Shown: one piece after another, positions 48,632 to 58,792 of the stretch
Layout of the letters: each line of letters begins with the position of its first letter
How positions within the stretch are numbered: position 1 is the stretch's first letter
From: Ceratodon purpureus
Lineage: Eukaryota; Streptophyta; Bryopsida; Pseudoditrichales; Ditrichaceae
Length of the DNA stretch: 64,000 bases
NCBI GenBank assembly: GCA_014871385.1
Contig: CM026433.1
Coordinates: 15,808,970 to 15,872,969 of the forward strand
Direction of reading: 5' to 3'
Notes under the pieces: model-generated
The model's database searches: none
What the model was told of the DNA's origin: nothing
Seen by the model: the letters and a program-made list of their open reading frames with translations, nothing else
Position numbers and translations under genes: made by a program

Positions 48632-49878
48632 ATAACTCACATTGTACAGGTAGGTATTTGGATATGAAATGTCATTGTTTTTCATTTGTAAGAAACATCT
48701 CCTGGATTCCGATAATTGGAATTAACTCAAATACATTTGAATTGGAATTTTTTAACCATAAACTGTAAGTTTTCCTGTTGTAGTTGCAGAGCAGCGGGAA
48801 GTGAAGTAAACGAAAATCGAAGAAGTGCCATGGTTGTCCAGCGCAATTAACTACTGAAGATTTGAGCATATCGGCTGATATATGTTTCCAAGTCCGGGAA
48901 TCGTCACTGTCACATATCTGTTTAATTTTTTAAATGTGAAAAATCTAGAAAAACTATTCATAATAGTTGACAGGAAAACCATTTTTTGATATATTACTTC
49001 GGAAGACTTCAGCCATGATGTATGTAGCGGTTTATCAAGCTGACTCTTTGAATGTTTCTCTTCGGTCTAGGACAGGATATGTTGTAGTCCATGATTACAA
49101 TTCTATTGTCAACTGTGGATCTTGAGCACTAGTTTACTGAATGGAAATTTCGGAGCTTCAGTTTTACCCTACGTAATGTCTATACTTTAGGTGTGTGCTG
49201 GTTTAAAATGCATATGTTCTCTTATCCACTGTTGACGTATTTTAGAGAATAACATGTGAAAATTGATGATATATGTTTTCACAAATGACACACAAGAACG
49301 AGGTAAGAGCTATATCACATGACTGTCAATGGATGATGTTGTTCTGAAATGGTCTTGCAATTACATTCAATTATGGTATCTGAGATTCAGTAACTAAATT
49401 ATTACATAGGAATCAAGATTGTCTCATTCCTCATCACTTATGCTTGTTTTTTTTTATAGGATGGATTGTAATATGATGGGGCAACTAGCTATAATATATT
49501 GACATGTTGTGTTTGATGTAGCTTCTGCAGAGCCGATGCTGCAAAAAACTGGGTACGTTTGTTAGAGATAGGCTACTAAATAGCCTGAAAATAAGATATG
49601 TTTTATGGGAGCATTGATTCGTGACTAGGTGGATGATACTTCATCAATTCTCAAGTCACCTGTGCTTCAAATCCCAAGCCGAGAGGGAGGATAATGTTTG
49701 TGTTCAATATGAATTCAGAGCAATCATCTGAATTCAGTCGGTTACTGATTCGAAGTCCATGTTCTTACACGTTTCTGGGAGATTCTTCGTCAAGCCTCCT
49801 ATAAGATGTGTTCTTCTGAAGAAATTTTATTTGTTACGTTTTTGAAAATATATGGAAGATGACGCGGTTTGAGTGCAG
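48632..49878. other. AT-rich region, no gene seen
   Basis: A GTAGGT donor-like sequence at about 48,651 follows the stop of the interrupted gene and could mark a spliced 3' UTR. Nothing else is recognised. Confidence 0.4.
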
Positions 49879-50054
49879 GCGCGATCAAACTGATGCAGAT
49901 GCAAAAAAACTATAAAAAATTAATGGAGGCTGGCCAGATGGAGCAGGGGTTGGAAGATTTTCTAGCGTCAGAGAAGAAGGACTTGGGGATCTGGAATTTG
50001 TGGAAGCTCAATATAGCTGATACTGGAAACAAGCTTTCGCATATTCGCCAAAAG
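49879..50054 (+). CDS. Isolated exon-like segment
   Basis: An open segment flanked by GAGTGCAG on the left and GGTAATT on the right reads AIKLMQMQKNYKKLMEAGQM, then EDFLASEKKDLGIWNLWKLN and IADTGNKLSHIRQK. Its amphipathic, lysine-rich character looks protein-like. I found neither the start exon nor the next exon with certainty, and I do not recognise the family. It may be one exon of a longer gene or a captured fragment. Confidence 0.35.
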
Positions 50055-50806
50055 GTAATTTCAATAATTAATTTTGTGCTCTGATGAATCACATTGACAC
50101 ACATGCGGATTATGCGTAGATGTTATCTTTAGCTGGAATAGCTCTATTAATTTCTAGCCACAACAATTCCTTTACCAAATGGAAACCCGATGTGGTCCAG
50201 AGCTCTTCAAATGAAGTTCATATTTTGATATCTATAGTAAATGATTCTTCCACTACTGTTACTGTTGCTCACAGTGCACAGAGTAATGTAGAAACTTGCG
50301 TTGCTAATTATTATGGAGGTTATCGCTTTTGCAGCTATCATGTGCTGGTGAAAAGCCCACGGTTTTTGGACTCATTGGCTCAATGCGCCCAAATGCGAGT
50401 AGGAATGTGATGGGTAGACGTCAAATCATTAGTGATGATTGTTAGATCCACGGGGTCCCATTGTTGAGTGCTCTGATTTCGATGATGATTCTCCCAGTCA
50501 TAATTACAAGCTACTTACCTCAAATCTTGATTTTCCTTTCACAGTGACGCGAGACGGCAGTGGGTCTAATCAACATCATGGGCATCATGAGGGATGAGGG
50601 AAGGTGGGCTGCTTGTCGGATGGGAGGCGGCTGACAGTCCCGTCGCCCATCATCTTCTCCAACTTCTGCACCTATGAATACTCCTAAGCCTAGGCAAGGC
50701 GCCCTCTTATTCACAGTTCATCTCCTGCAGATTCTAGTTTTTTTAATTTTTGCTCAAAGCCTCCTTCCTCGTCTGTGCGTACCTCGCGAAATCTTTGTAG
50801 TTCACC
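50055..50806. other. Intergenic region, no gene seen
   Basis: Open frames here have no recognisable domain. 50,740-50,806 directly precedes the ATG of the next frame and is probably its leader. Confidence 0.35.
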
Positions 50807-51358
50807 ATGTCTGATCTGCGGTGGACAGTGCAGTTCAGTGAGGCGAAGAAGGGGCGACTAGAGATGGTGGCGCAGCACGTGTTTGTCGACCACGTGTTGG
50901 AGTTCGCTTGCGATCCTGAGGATTTCTGGGCCTGTGTAGACCGCATGCACATCGACAGGCAGAAGCTATTGGAGTTGATTCCGCGCCTTGCGTGCCTTTC
51001 CAAGGCGTGGAATCAGGCGATGCGGAGCCGCGTGGAGTATGCTGCTCTCCGGACTGCATCGTCCCTCAACAAAAGCCGTTTCTGGAATTCGAACTGGCTC
51101 CATTGACGCGGCACCGACCCAGTCGAGGAGTTCGACCGCGTCCTATACGTTTTTTCCAATTCCTGGAAAGTTGCGAAACCTCTGCCAATGAACTTGAAGA
51201 CTGCGGCATTGGGCGACATGTCGAACTCCGACTTGTGTTTGTTGTACCAGTTGCTTAAGAGCGGATGGATGGACGCACTAAAAGTGATCCCGGATGATGG
51301 TCAGGAGTTAATCGACACCGTGTGGGTTACCCCGGCACAGCGTGCTAAAACTGTGTGA
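50807..51358 (+). pseudogene. Unrecognised 183-codon gene with an internal TGA
   Basis: The ATG at 50,807 (MSDLRWTVQFSEAKKGRLEM) opens a frame that reads 99 codons, meets TGA at 51,104, then stays open in the same frame for 83 more codons to TGA at 51,356 (EEFDRVLYVFSNSWKVAKPL; LCLLYQLLKSGWMDALKVIP). The segment LLELIPRLACLSKAWNQAMR looks a little like the helical core of an F-box, but no convincing F-box start is present. Both halves look protein-like, so I infer a single gene broken by a nonsense change (context CAT TGA CGC). A 99-aa product ending at the first stop remains possible. Confidence 0.45.
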
Positions 51359-52842
51359 AGGTACCTCCTACATAATGTTTATTTGTTTTCAGCTATTTGT
51401 TATCGTTCTAAGTGTTCATCGTATGAAGTAGTTGCTTAGTCCCCATTCCTCGTTTTGCGTAGGTGATCGCAGCTGTGATTTTCCTTTCGCATCACGTTTT
51501 AGACTAAATTTGTAACTATATTTTGTTCCTAACAGCGACATCCTCTATATGTTGCAGATGCATGTTGGACGCGGCTGCTAGGATTGAATACGCTGCAATG
51601 TAATTAGAGCGTAGTCATCTTATGTGATTGTGAACAATTTTTGTTTTTTTCTTCGTAAACTCTGTTCTGTTGCTGATCGAACTTTAGGACACTGTTATTT
51701 TGAATCTGTAACAGCCCAGAATTTCGTTTTTACGCAATATGACTCGGGTCCGTCAATCAATAACTTCATGTCTGAGAAGTCTTGTAAATTTTTGTGATTT
51801 GCGGAGAAATTGAGAAATCACTGTATTTCTGTTTTTGGGGTAATAGACACTGAATCCCTTTCATGTGTGTCCTATTCATCTGATCTTCTTAAAGTTCCTC
51901 TTTTCTGACTGATTCTTATCTGTTGCATTAACTGTATGATACGTTATCATGGTTGTAGGTATTCCGTGAAGGGGATGAAATTTCTTCTCTACAAAGTATC
52001 CATGTCGTGCATGTCATGTGGATCAGTAAACTAATGGAGCAGCTGATAGAATGCTATGCATGTGTTTTATGTAGTTTAGAGAGACACATTCTTCAATCTC
52101 CATTGTATCGCTCATCAACATGGAGAAGCCGCGCTGAAAGTTGGTTATGAGTTGTTTTGTGATTTTTTGGTGACTTAGGATGTACTCGGTAAGCGCTAGT
52201 TCTCTGATGGTAGAAGGTGATAGAGTATGTACTGTTTACTAATCAGTCTGGTTGAATGTGATAATTGAATGCGCTAAGCTTATGCGATTATGCAGCTGTA
52301 GAATTTGTGATGACACTTTTGGAAGGAGGTCATTTAATCAAACCTTTATCATTTTTTTATGTAATGGATGTTCTATATCTCACACATGTATCCATCTTCT
52401 TAGCGTTGCAAAACAATGTAGTTGTAATCACAGGGATTTCAGATGTAGAATTTCATGTGCAAGGACTAGTATTGTGTTTGAAAATCCGAAGATGAATTGT
52501 GGCAGGACTCTAGAACTCCCTTCGTGGAGGATGAACATCGGATCGTACTTTGATAGATGCAAGGAATCCGTATGGTTTTTATTTTGTACTAATTTGCAGT
52601 GACGTGACTCGTTTACCGGTTGAATCTTTTGTTTTAGAGAACTAGAGTGTACATGCGGAATAAAGCATGATATGTTCTTAGAAGTGAGAGTCAAGTCAGT
52701 GGAAACATGCATGTTTTTGAGCTGTTCTCAAATATATAAGTATTCAGTATCAATGGCTCTATGCCTGTCGCACTTTTTTTTTCTACAGTGTTTTGATCAA
52801 GACACATATATAGCCGTTTTTAGTGCTAGTTTTATCTTCAGG
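51359..52842. other. AT-rich region, no gene assigned
   Basis: An exon-like scrap after TTGCAG at about 51,558 (CMLDAAARIEYAAM then stop) echoes the EYAAL motif of the preceding frame but cannot be joined to it without a stop. The frame at 52,252-52,602 has no support. 52,700-52,842 is probably the leader of the next gene. Confidence 0.35.
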
Positions 52843-53545
52843 ATGTCGGAGGCTGGGGGAACCAATGTTGTCGAGGATTGTAAGAAGTCGACAGTTGAAG
52901 AGGTGAAACGTCCAGAGTTGGGCGAGGCTTCTACTGCAACTCTGGTATCGATACCCGAGATTTCAACTGAAGTGAGAAAGGAAGATGTTCTCCCCGTTTC
53001 AGAGGAAACCATAGGACATGAGTCTAGGTTCTTTCGCAAATTACCACCCTGGTTTGAAGAGGAAGCAGGATACCGTACAGACTATTATGACAAGGAACGT
53101 GTGGAAAGAAGGAGAGCTCTCCGAAAACAAAGACATGGACTTCAATGTGCAGGTAAAAACTATATACACATCCATTGTCACATATCCTTCTGTTTGTTGC
53201 TCTTTTTTTAATTCTTTTCTGCATTCCTTAGACTTCTAGCTAAATGACATGTAGAGGTACAAATGATGACGATTTATCTTCAATCTTTGCATCTGTGGCC
53301 TCGAAGGAACTTTGAAGGATGATGGCATACCACCCGGAGAGATACCAAAGACTGAGTCTGGCACTGTGGAGCCTGAGGTCGCTGAGAAGCCGAAGGTTGA
53401 TTCGGATGAACCAGTGAAGAGAACACGAGAGTCTAGGTCCGATGGCGATGAAAGCGATGAGCACGCTGGGAAACCGAAGAGGCCGAGACCAAAGCTCTGG
53501 ATGCCAATTCTACGTAGCAAATTTCTGCCTAGGCCTAGGAGATAA
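52843..53545 (+). CDS. Small two-exon basic/acidic protein, function unknown
   Basis: Exon 1 runs from the ATG at 52,843 to 53,152 before GTAAAA, and exon 2 from 53,307 to the TAA ending at 53,545. The phases match and give 182 residues. The N-terminal half is acidic (VVEDCKKSTVEEVKRPELGE), followed by FFRKLPPWFEEEAGYRTDYY and an arginine-rich stretch. The second exon is rich in Pro, Glu and Lys and ends with a basic tail (KPKRPRPKLWMPILRSKFL, then PRPRR) that could act as a nuclear signal. It is mostly predicted disordered by composition. I do not recognise the family. Confidence 0.55.
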
Positions 53546-53632
53546 AGAGAGCAACGGCCAAGTTATGTAATTCCGATTTCAATTAATGCAAAACAGATGT
53601 ACATTTGGACTTTTAATATAGACGTGATGTCA

Positions 53633-54118
53633 TCAACACTCTCTAACTCTAAGTCGTCCTTCCATACAGGTTGTCCAAACACGCGCTAGCTGCACTATTG
53701 GACCATAGCAGTCCTCCCTAATGAGCTGCTCAACTGCTTTGAGATTGGCGAACTCTTCCTCGGCAATCCTTATCTGGTTTTGCACGCTCTCGGCTCTACG
53801 TTTACCACGCCACCATCGTTTATACGCTCCCTCCTTCCTCTCCTTCGCGTTCACAACGTCTCGCAGGTGCCTCCCCACTCTTCTGTCGACATCAGCCTGA
53901 CCACGCCTTGGACGGGCGAGAGTAAACAATTGAAGGATGTTGTAGAGGACATCCAGCTCACTCTCGTATGCTTCATGCGCGTCTTCCAACGCATTTTCAA
54001 GACCAGGTACGTCTATATGATTTATCTCGGCCCTCAAACATGCAAGATCCAACCTCATAACCAGCGTATCCGTCTCGGCCTTCTGAAGCCTCCTAACACT
54101 TTCTACAAGCTCGTCCAT
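53633..54118 (-). CDS. 161-aa helical/coiled-coil protein, function unknown
   Basis: A single-exon ORF starting at ATG (MDELVESVRRLQKAETDTLV). The sequence is almost entirely charged amphipathic helix (LACLRAEINHIDVPGLENAL; ERKEGAYKRWWRGKRRAESV; IRIAEEEFANLKAVEQLI). There is no signal peptide or membrane span. It is convergent with the gene ending at 53,545, only about 90 bp away. The coiled-coil style resembles the 89-aa protein encoded at 54,979-55,248, also minus strand, so both may belong to one local family, but I cannot show homology. Confidence 0.55.
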   Translation of the reverse strand: MDELVESVRRLQKAETDTLVMRLDLACLRAEINHIDVPGLENALEDAHEAYESELDVLYNILQLFTLARPRRGQADVDRRVGRHLRDVVNAKERKEGAYKRWWRGKRRAESVQNQIRIAEEEFANLKAVEQLIREDCYGPIVQLARVWTTCMEGRLRVREC

Positions 54119-54405
54119 CAGTGAAACTGTTTTGTGTGACTCTCGGAAAGAGAAGAGGTGTAGTTATCCCTCTGTCTTCTGTGCTCTAGGGGAGCTCTAC
54201 CTTGTCTTCTCTAGATTGATTGATGACGTTCTTATATGGAGCGAGTAGAATGCCATGCCTGTAAAGCAGAATGATAGAAAGGCACTTGCACATGCAAATT
54301 CATGTTACTGACTGTACTGTGAGTTCGGACTGTAGAGGCCCATGTCAATTATCCGCCATTCCATGCAGATACATGGTCGTCCATATGAGGGGAAAGGTCG
54401 TATGT

Positions 54406-54437
<32 letters not shown>

Positions 54438-54978
54438 AGAAACCGAAGAGCAGAAAATTGGAAATTTTAGGACTAGTTCAGGGTTTAGTGTCGCCTTAGA
54501 CTGCGCATTTTAAGCTCATATTTTGAAATATTTTTTAAGAGATGTCACCCTAGGTTTGGGTGTTGTGAACACATCCGCATAAAAAAAGATGTCACATGTG
54601 CAGACATACTCTCTTTCTAGTACAAAAATTAGGGCTGACGTCATCATGACCTCATGATTTAGAGGTTGTATACCATCCCCTCCATATCTAAACCCTTCCA
54701 TACCTTTGAACCTGCTTGCACATTATCATCCACCAAAATCAACACAAAAAGTAACTTCCAATTATGCTTGAAACCTGATAACAAAATGCAATGGACATAC
54801 CACATACTAAGAAATTAGCTAAGAAACTTGCGGATCCAGAACAATGAAGGCGCATGCTTTTCATCTTGTTCAATTGTGCCTCTCCATTAATCGATGATGA
54901 AACTTGTACATGATATTGGCCGACCGGCTCTAGCACAATTAGGACAAATCTGGTCTTTAATTACAAGCTACACCAAAG
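54119..54978. other. Intergenic region with a short tandem repeat
   Basis: No gene seen. It includes the GCGGAGA repeat at 54,407-54,437. Confidence 0.4.
54407..54437. repeat. 7-bp GCGGAGA tandem repeat
   Basis: About four head-to-tail copies of GCGGAGA. Confidence 0.85.
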
Positions 54979-55248
54979 CTAGGACAAGCTAAATCTAGAA
55001 GAACCCCGGATACGGGTTAGCTCTGCGGATGGCGGCTCCCAGGTGTACTTGCAGATGTCGACAAGTCGAGAAAACGCAACGCCTGCCTCATAGTTCCAAA
55101 TTGCAGTGAGGTCCTTGGAGTACACGATGTTCTCCCTCAGAATCCGAGAGTACTCCTCCACCTCAGCCTCAATCTCCAGAATGACTCCGATGAAACGCAC
55201 GTCCCCAAAGAAGCTCTTCATCTCCACCTCCGACTGCGGCCGCTCCAT
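54979..55248 (-). CDS. 89-aa helical protein next to the hairpin array
   Basis: ATG at 55,248 (MERPQSEVEMKSFFGDVRFI), ending in SELTRIRG-like basic residues and SSRFSLS. The middle is amphipathic helix (EIEAEVEEYSRILRENIVYS). The frame is also open upstream of this ATG without another ATG, through the pyrimidine-rich leader, so I chose the ATG. A TTATAAA-loop hairpin at 55,368-55,392 lies about 120-145 bases upstream, at the edge of the GC-rich block, in the position expected for its promoter. Family not recognised. Confidence 0.5.
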   Translation of the reverse strand: MERPQSEVEMKSFFGDVRFIGVILEIEAEVEEYSRILRENIVYSKDLTAIWNYEAGVAFSRLVDICKYTWEPPSAELTRIRGSSRFSLS

Positions 55249-55367
55249 CCTGAAGTTCGAAAAAACTGAAAGAGAATCAAAGAGGGAGAGGAATGAGAGG
55301 AGGGGAGAGCACAGAAAGGAGAGAGTATGAGAAGGGAGGGAGGAGAGATTGTGAGGAATGGGGAGGA

Positions 55368-55392
55368 GGGGCGCCCTTATAAAGGGCGCCCC
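55368..55392. promoter_or_regulatory. TATA-loop hairpin upstream of the 89-aa gene
   Basis: GGGCGCCC, loop TTATAAA, GGGCGCCC: a perfect 8-bp stem (extended by flanking G/C) with a TATA-like loop readable on either strand. It sits at the gene-proximal edge of the GC-rich block. Confidence 0.55.
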
Positions 55393-55470
55393 TCTCACCC
55401 AGGGTTAGGTCAGAGAAGGGGGCGCCGCAAGGGGCGCCCCCCTCACCCAGGGTTAGGTCAGGGTGAGTGG
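55368..55470. repeat. Duplicated GC hairpin unit, about 52 bp
   Basis: Two tandem copies, each a GGGGCGCC.../...GGCGCCCC hairpin followed by TCACCCAGGGTTAGGTCAG. Only the first copy has the TATA-like loop; the second loop is GC-rich. Confidence 0.75.
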
Positions 55471-55511
55471 GCCCCTTCATCAAGGGCGAGGCCTATGACG
55501 CCCATTGAAGA

Positions 55512-55858
55512 GGGCTCTCGGTGCCGAGAGCCCTATGGCCGCTAGGGGCGCCCGTGACCGAGAGCCCCTTCATAGGGGGTCTCGGTACCGAGGGCCCCTT
55601 CCGGCCATAGGGCTCTCGGCACCGAGAGCCCTATGGCCGGGAGGGACCCTCGATACCGAGAGCCCCTTCATAGGGGCTCTTGGTATCGGGTGCCCCTACC
55701 GACCATAGGGCTCTCGGCACCGAGAGCCCTATGATCGCAGGGGGCCCTCGGTACCGAGAGCCCCCATGGTGATAGGGCTCTCGGTACCGAGAGTCCCCAT
55801 AAGGGACCCTCGGTACCGAGAGCCCCACCACCATGGGGGCTCTCGGTACCGAGAGCCC
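55512..55858. repeat. Array of about 11 palindromes centred on CGGTACCG
   Basis: Core unit GGCTCTCGGTACCGAGAGCC or close variants, each self-complementary. Units lie at about 55,512, 55,545 (degenerate), 55,575, 55,610, 55,643, 55,673, 55,708, 55,740, 55,775, 55,803 and 55,835, separated by 5-16 bp of spacer rich in CCATAGGG/TTCATAGGGG. Mismatches in one arm are sometimes matched by partial changes in the other. Each unit can fold into a stem of 10-13 bp. Confidence 0.92.
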
Positions 55859-55977
55859 TTAGGGCGAGGCCGCTTTAGGGTGGCCACCGCCTTAGGGCGA
55901 GGCCGCCTTAGGGTGGCCACCGCCTTAGGGCAAGGCCGCCTTAGGGTGGCCACCGCCTTAGGGTGGCCACCGCCCCT
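55859..55977. repeat. 33-bp tandem repeat, 3.5 copies
   Basis: The unit begins TTAGGGCGAGGCCGCCTTAG and continues GGTGGCCACCGCC. Copies start at 55,859, 55,892 and 55,925, with a partial copy at 55,958. GGTGGCCACC inside the unit is itself a palindrome. Confidence 0.92.
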
Positions 55978-56008
55978 AAGGAAGGCGGCGGCCTCCTCTC
56001 CTCCCTTG

Positions 56009-56130
56009 AAGGTTGGAAGGGTGGCGCCCTTCCAACCCTAGGTGGGGGCTCCCTTCCTTGTGATTGGGAAGGAGCGACCTTCCCAACCCTAAGGAGGGAG
56101 GGCTTCTCCCGGGGTTGGGAGCAGGGTTGT
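56009..56130. repeat. Further hairpins of a different sequence
   Basis: Two stems follow: GGTTGGAAGGG with CCCTTCCAACC around 56,011-56,037, and TTGGGAAGG with CCTTCCCAA around 56,064-56,088. They continue the hairpin theme with unrelated stem sequences. Confidence 0.75.
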
Positions 56131-56136
56131 TCAAAT

Positions 56137-57030
56137 AGACGTCCGACCCGGCTCCGGACGTCAAGACGTCCGACCCGCACGTCCCCCGTCCCGGACATGG
56201 CGTCCCCGACGCTCGAGAATTACGCCGCGGTAATAATTTTGCGACCCCGGAGGGGTAAAAACATTCCCCAGCCGTCCGATCGGCCCATCCCGCCACCACG
56301 CCTCATCTCGGCCGTCCGTTCGCGGGGACGGCCGCGGGGACGGCCGCAGAGACGGCCGCGGGGTCGTTGCGGACGGCCGCACGTCGATCCGACGGCCAAG
56401 ATGCGGCCGTGCTGGCACATCGCGGGCCGTCAGATGTCGGCGGCCCTCCAGGGCCGTCGGATCCCACGGCGGTCGCCGCGGCCGTTTGCGGGGACGGCCT
56501 CGGGGACGGCCGCGGGATCCGACGGCCCGGATCGATCCCGGCGCAGGCCATCGGGGACCGCTTGATCGGCGCGGCCAACCGCGGGCCGTCCGATCCCGCG
56601 GCCGTCCCCGTGGCCGTCCCTGCGGTCGGCAACGGCGACGGCCGCGGGATCGGACGGCCCGCGGCAGCCATGGTCGGCCTGGGTGGGCCGTCCGATCGGG
56701 CGGCCGTCTCCGCGGTCGGCCGCGGGGACCGCCACTGGATCGGACGGCCCTCCGCGGCCGACCATGGCCGCCGCGGAGGGCCGTCCGATCCCGCGGCCGT
56801 CCGCGTGGGCGTCCGCGGGGAGACACGGCCATCCGCGTGGCCGACGGCGTGGAGACGCGGCCGACCGTGGAGACGGCCGCGTCGGTCAGACGGCCACGCG
56901 GCGCCAACGCTCGACGCGGCCGTCCGATCGGACGGCCGGCGCCTTCGGGCGGAGTCGCGCCCGATCGGACGGCCGCGGGGGCGTAGATCGGACGGCCGCG
57001 GGGACGGCCGTGGGGACGGCCGCGAGGTCG
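56137..57030. repeat. GC-rich block of GGACGGCCGCGG-type repeats
   Basis: Starts with repeated GACGTCCGACCCG motifs (56,140-56,185). From about 56,310 it is an irregular array of GACGGCCGCGGG variants with very high GC and CpG content. Long open frames appear on both strands but are a by-product of stop-codon-poor GC repeats, with only Arg/Gly/Pro/Ala-rich translations. Confidence 0.85.
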
Positions 57031-57053
57031 GCTTCCCCTATATAAGGGGAAGC
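57031..57053 (+). promoter_or_regulatory. TATA-loop hairpin upstream of the kinase-like gene
   Basis: GCTTCCCC, loop TATATAA, GGGGAAGC: a perfect 8-bp stem with the TATA box as loop. It lies at the exact edge of the GC-rich block and 260 bases before the ATG, where the AT-richer leader begins. A 12-base G run sits at 57,171-57,182 in the leader. Confidence 0.65.
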
Positions 57054-57313
57054 CGCCTCTTCATTTTTTACCTTTTTTCTCCCTTTTCGAGTGAGGCTGA
57101 TTGCTACCGGTGGGGGACTTGATCCTTCTCCGTTGGTCGTTCTCACCGGGAGGAAAGGGGTCCTTCATTTGGGGGGGGGGGGACTTTTCGAATTTTTAAA
57201 CGGTTTTTTTTAAAACCCTTTGGATTTGTATTGCTCTTATTAATCATTGTGGGAATTGAGGGTTTCTTTGGAGTTGCGGTTACGATTTCTTGAAGCCTTG
57301 AAGGCTTTCCACG

Positions 57314-58789
57314 ATGCCGAAGAATAAGAAGCAGAAGAATGTGGGGAAATGGGCGAACAAATTCGATGACATGCCGAGCTTACGTTGCAAGGATTATATT
57401 GTGGCATTCATCGTGGAATTTTACCAGGAGAATACCCTTGTTTCATTGAATAGTCGTTACGTTCGGTATGAGGAAGATGGGCCCAGGAAATTCAAGTCAG
57501 AGATGGAGACAAAGATTAGGGATCGTTTGATGGATCCGTGCTGGCATTCGGATACACAGAAGCCCGGTTACGATCATTTCGTGTCACAACGTGCACACGA
57601 TGCGTTATGGAATGCTAAAGAGGTTATTACTAAGTATGCAAAGGCGCAAAGGGGGGGAGTCCAGGCCTTCAAGGATACTATTGCAAAGGCAGATTGCTTC
57701 ACGAGACTAATGGCGCCCCATAGCTCAAGAAAGCATCGACGGGCGTCTATTACTTGGTGGAATTCTCCGATTGGGATGGAGACGGCGGCTGACTTACGTA
57801 AACGGCATTTGACTATCTTGGCAGACTTTGCAGTTTTCTATTACTTGGACAAGGAAGTCCAGAGAGGTGGTTATGCTACCATACGTAGGGTTTGTATCGA
57901 AGGAAACCCGCAAATCCCACCGTACTGGGAGTTTGCTGAGAAACGGCCGCTCAATTGGTCTATGAGGCCGGATTTGGCACGTGTGGACCACAACAATGAA
58001 TCTCTTGCGATAAGGATTCCCCATCCTGGTGTCATCCGCTTCCAGGCCATTCATCAGTTGGAACATGTGGGATTCATGTTCTGGTGGAACGGTGGGACCC
58101 TTCGAGCCATGCTACAGAGAGACAACGAGGCCCCGGGTGACCTCCCCATCGACTACATCTTCAGAGAGAATGCAGACGACAGTCCGATTCTAGGGAAGCG
58201 TCTCCAACTTTTCCGAAGTAAGCGTACAGAGCTTGCTTGGGCATTGTGTAACATCATAGATGCCGTACACAAATACGGTTACCTCCACAATGACTTGTCA
58301 CCGGACAACATCCTACTTCACTTTCCGGAAGATGAGTCCAAGATCTACATCGGGGTTTGTGATTGGGGCTTGATGACGAAGACACTAGAGAACAGAAGGT
58401 CGCCTTGGGTTTTTGAGAATGTCCATCAGAAGGAGGAGACTATGAGGAGGCGATACTGGGTGGATCCTCGCGTGGTATACGTACACAAGGAAAACCAAGA
58501 TATTCAAATCATTCCAGATTTGACGGTTGCATCGGAGGATTTCGCAGCTGCGAAGATAGCGGCGAAGATCAACAGGGGCAACATGTGCACGGCATACCAC
58601 GAAGCCGAGCCAGTAGAAACACGCCATTTCCAGAATATCGGAGAACTCGCAATGGTTTTCGAAGGTTACCTTGAGAGAGTTTGCCAAAACAACAGAGGAA
58701 CGATTGGTGGACTCGGACATCTTATTAACCGTTTCACAGATACACACAACTGGCCCACTCCCATCGAGCACTATCGCGAGGGTTACTGA
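57314..58789 (+). CDS. 491-aa orphan protein-kinase-like protein
   Basis: A single intronless ORF with an ATG start (MPKNKKQKNVGKWANKFDDM). The C-terminal half carries a recognisable kinase catalytic core: YGYLHNDLSPDNILLHF, with His 325, Asp 327 and Asn 332 as the HxDxxxxN loop, and GVCDWG with Asp 350 in the DFG position (Trp for Phe). The first ~200 residues are basic and unlike any domain I know. I do not see a canonical glycine-rich loop or a clear VAIK lysine, and an APE motif is not evident. It may be an atypical kinase or a pseudokinase. It is neither a plant receptor kinase nor a MAP-type kinase by motif. The nearest style I know is small-molecule or lineage-expanded 'HNDLSPxN' kinases. 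It is flanked by GC-rich hairpin DNA and convergent with the gene at 59,748-61,250, hinting at a mobile or lineage-specific unit. Confidence 0.75.
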   Translation: MPKNKKQKNVGKWANKFDDMPSLRCKDYIVAFIVEFYQENTLVSLNSRYVRYEEDGPRKFKSEMETKIRDRLMDPCWHSDTQKPGYDHFVSQRAHDALWNAKEVITKYAKAQRGGVQAFKDTIAKADCFTRLMAPHSSRKHRRASITWWNSPIGMETAADLRKRHLTILADFAVFYYLDKEVQRGGYATIRRVCIEGNPQIPPYWEFAEKRPLNWSMRPDLARVDHNNESLAIRIPHPGVIRFQAIHQLEHVGFMFWWNGGTLRAMLQRDNEAPGDLPIDYIFRENADDSPILGKRLQLFRSKRTELAWALCNIIDAVHKYGYLHNDLSPDNILLHFPEDESKIYIGVCDWGLMTKTLENRRSPWVFENVHQKEETMRRRYWVDPRVVYVHKENQDIQIIPDLTVASEDFAAAKIAAKINRGNMCTAYHEAEPVETRHFQNIGELAMVFEGYLERVCQNNRGTIGGLGHLINRFTDTHNWPTPIEHYREGY

Positions 58790-58792
58790 TAT

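Noticed and set aside
55512-55858. Possible CRISPR array
   Set aside because: The palindromes are regularly repeated, but spacers are short and repetitive, there are no cas genes, and the DNA is a plant nuclear genome.
55859-55977. Interstitial telomere-like repeat (TTTAGGG appears)
   Set aside because: TTTAGGG occurs only once; the real unit is 33 bp long.
56161-57122. Several long open frames on both strands in the left GC-rich block
   Set aside because: Arg/Gly/Pro/Ala repeats from CGGCCG-type DNA with almost no T or A; open in many frames at once, no domain.
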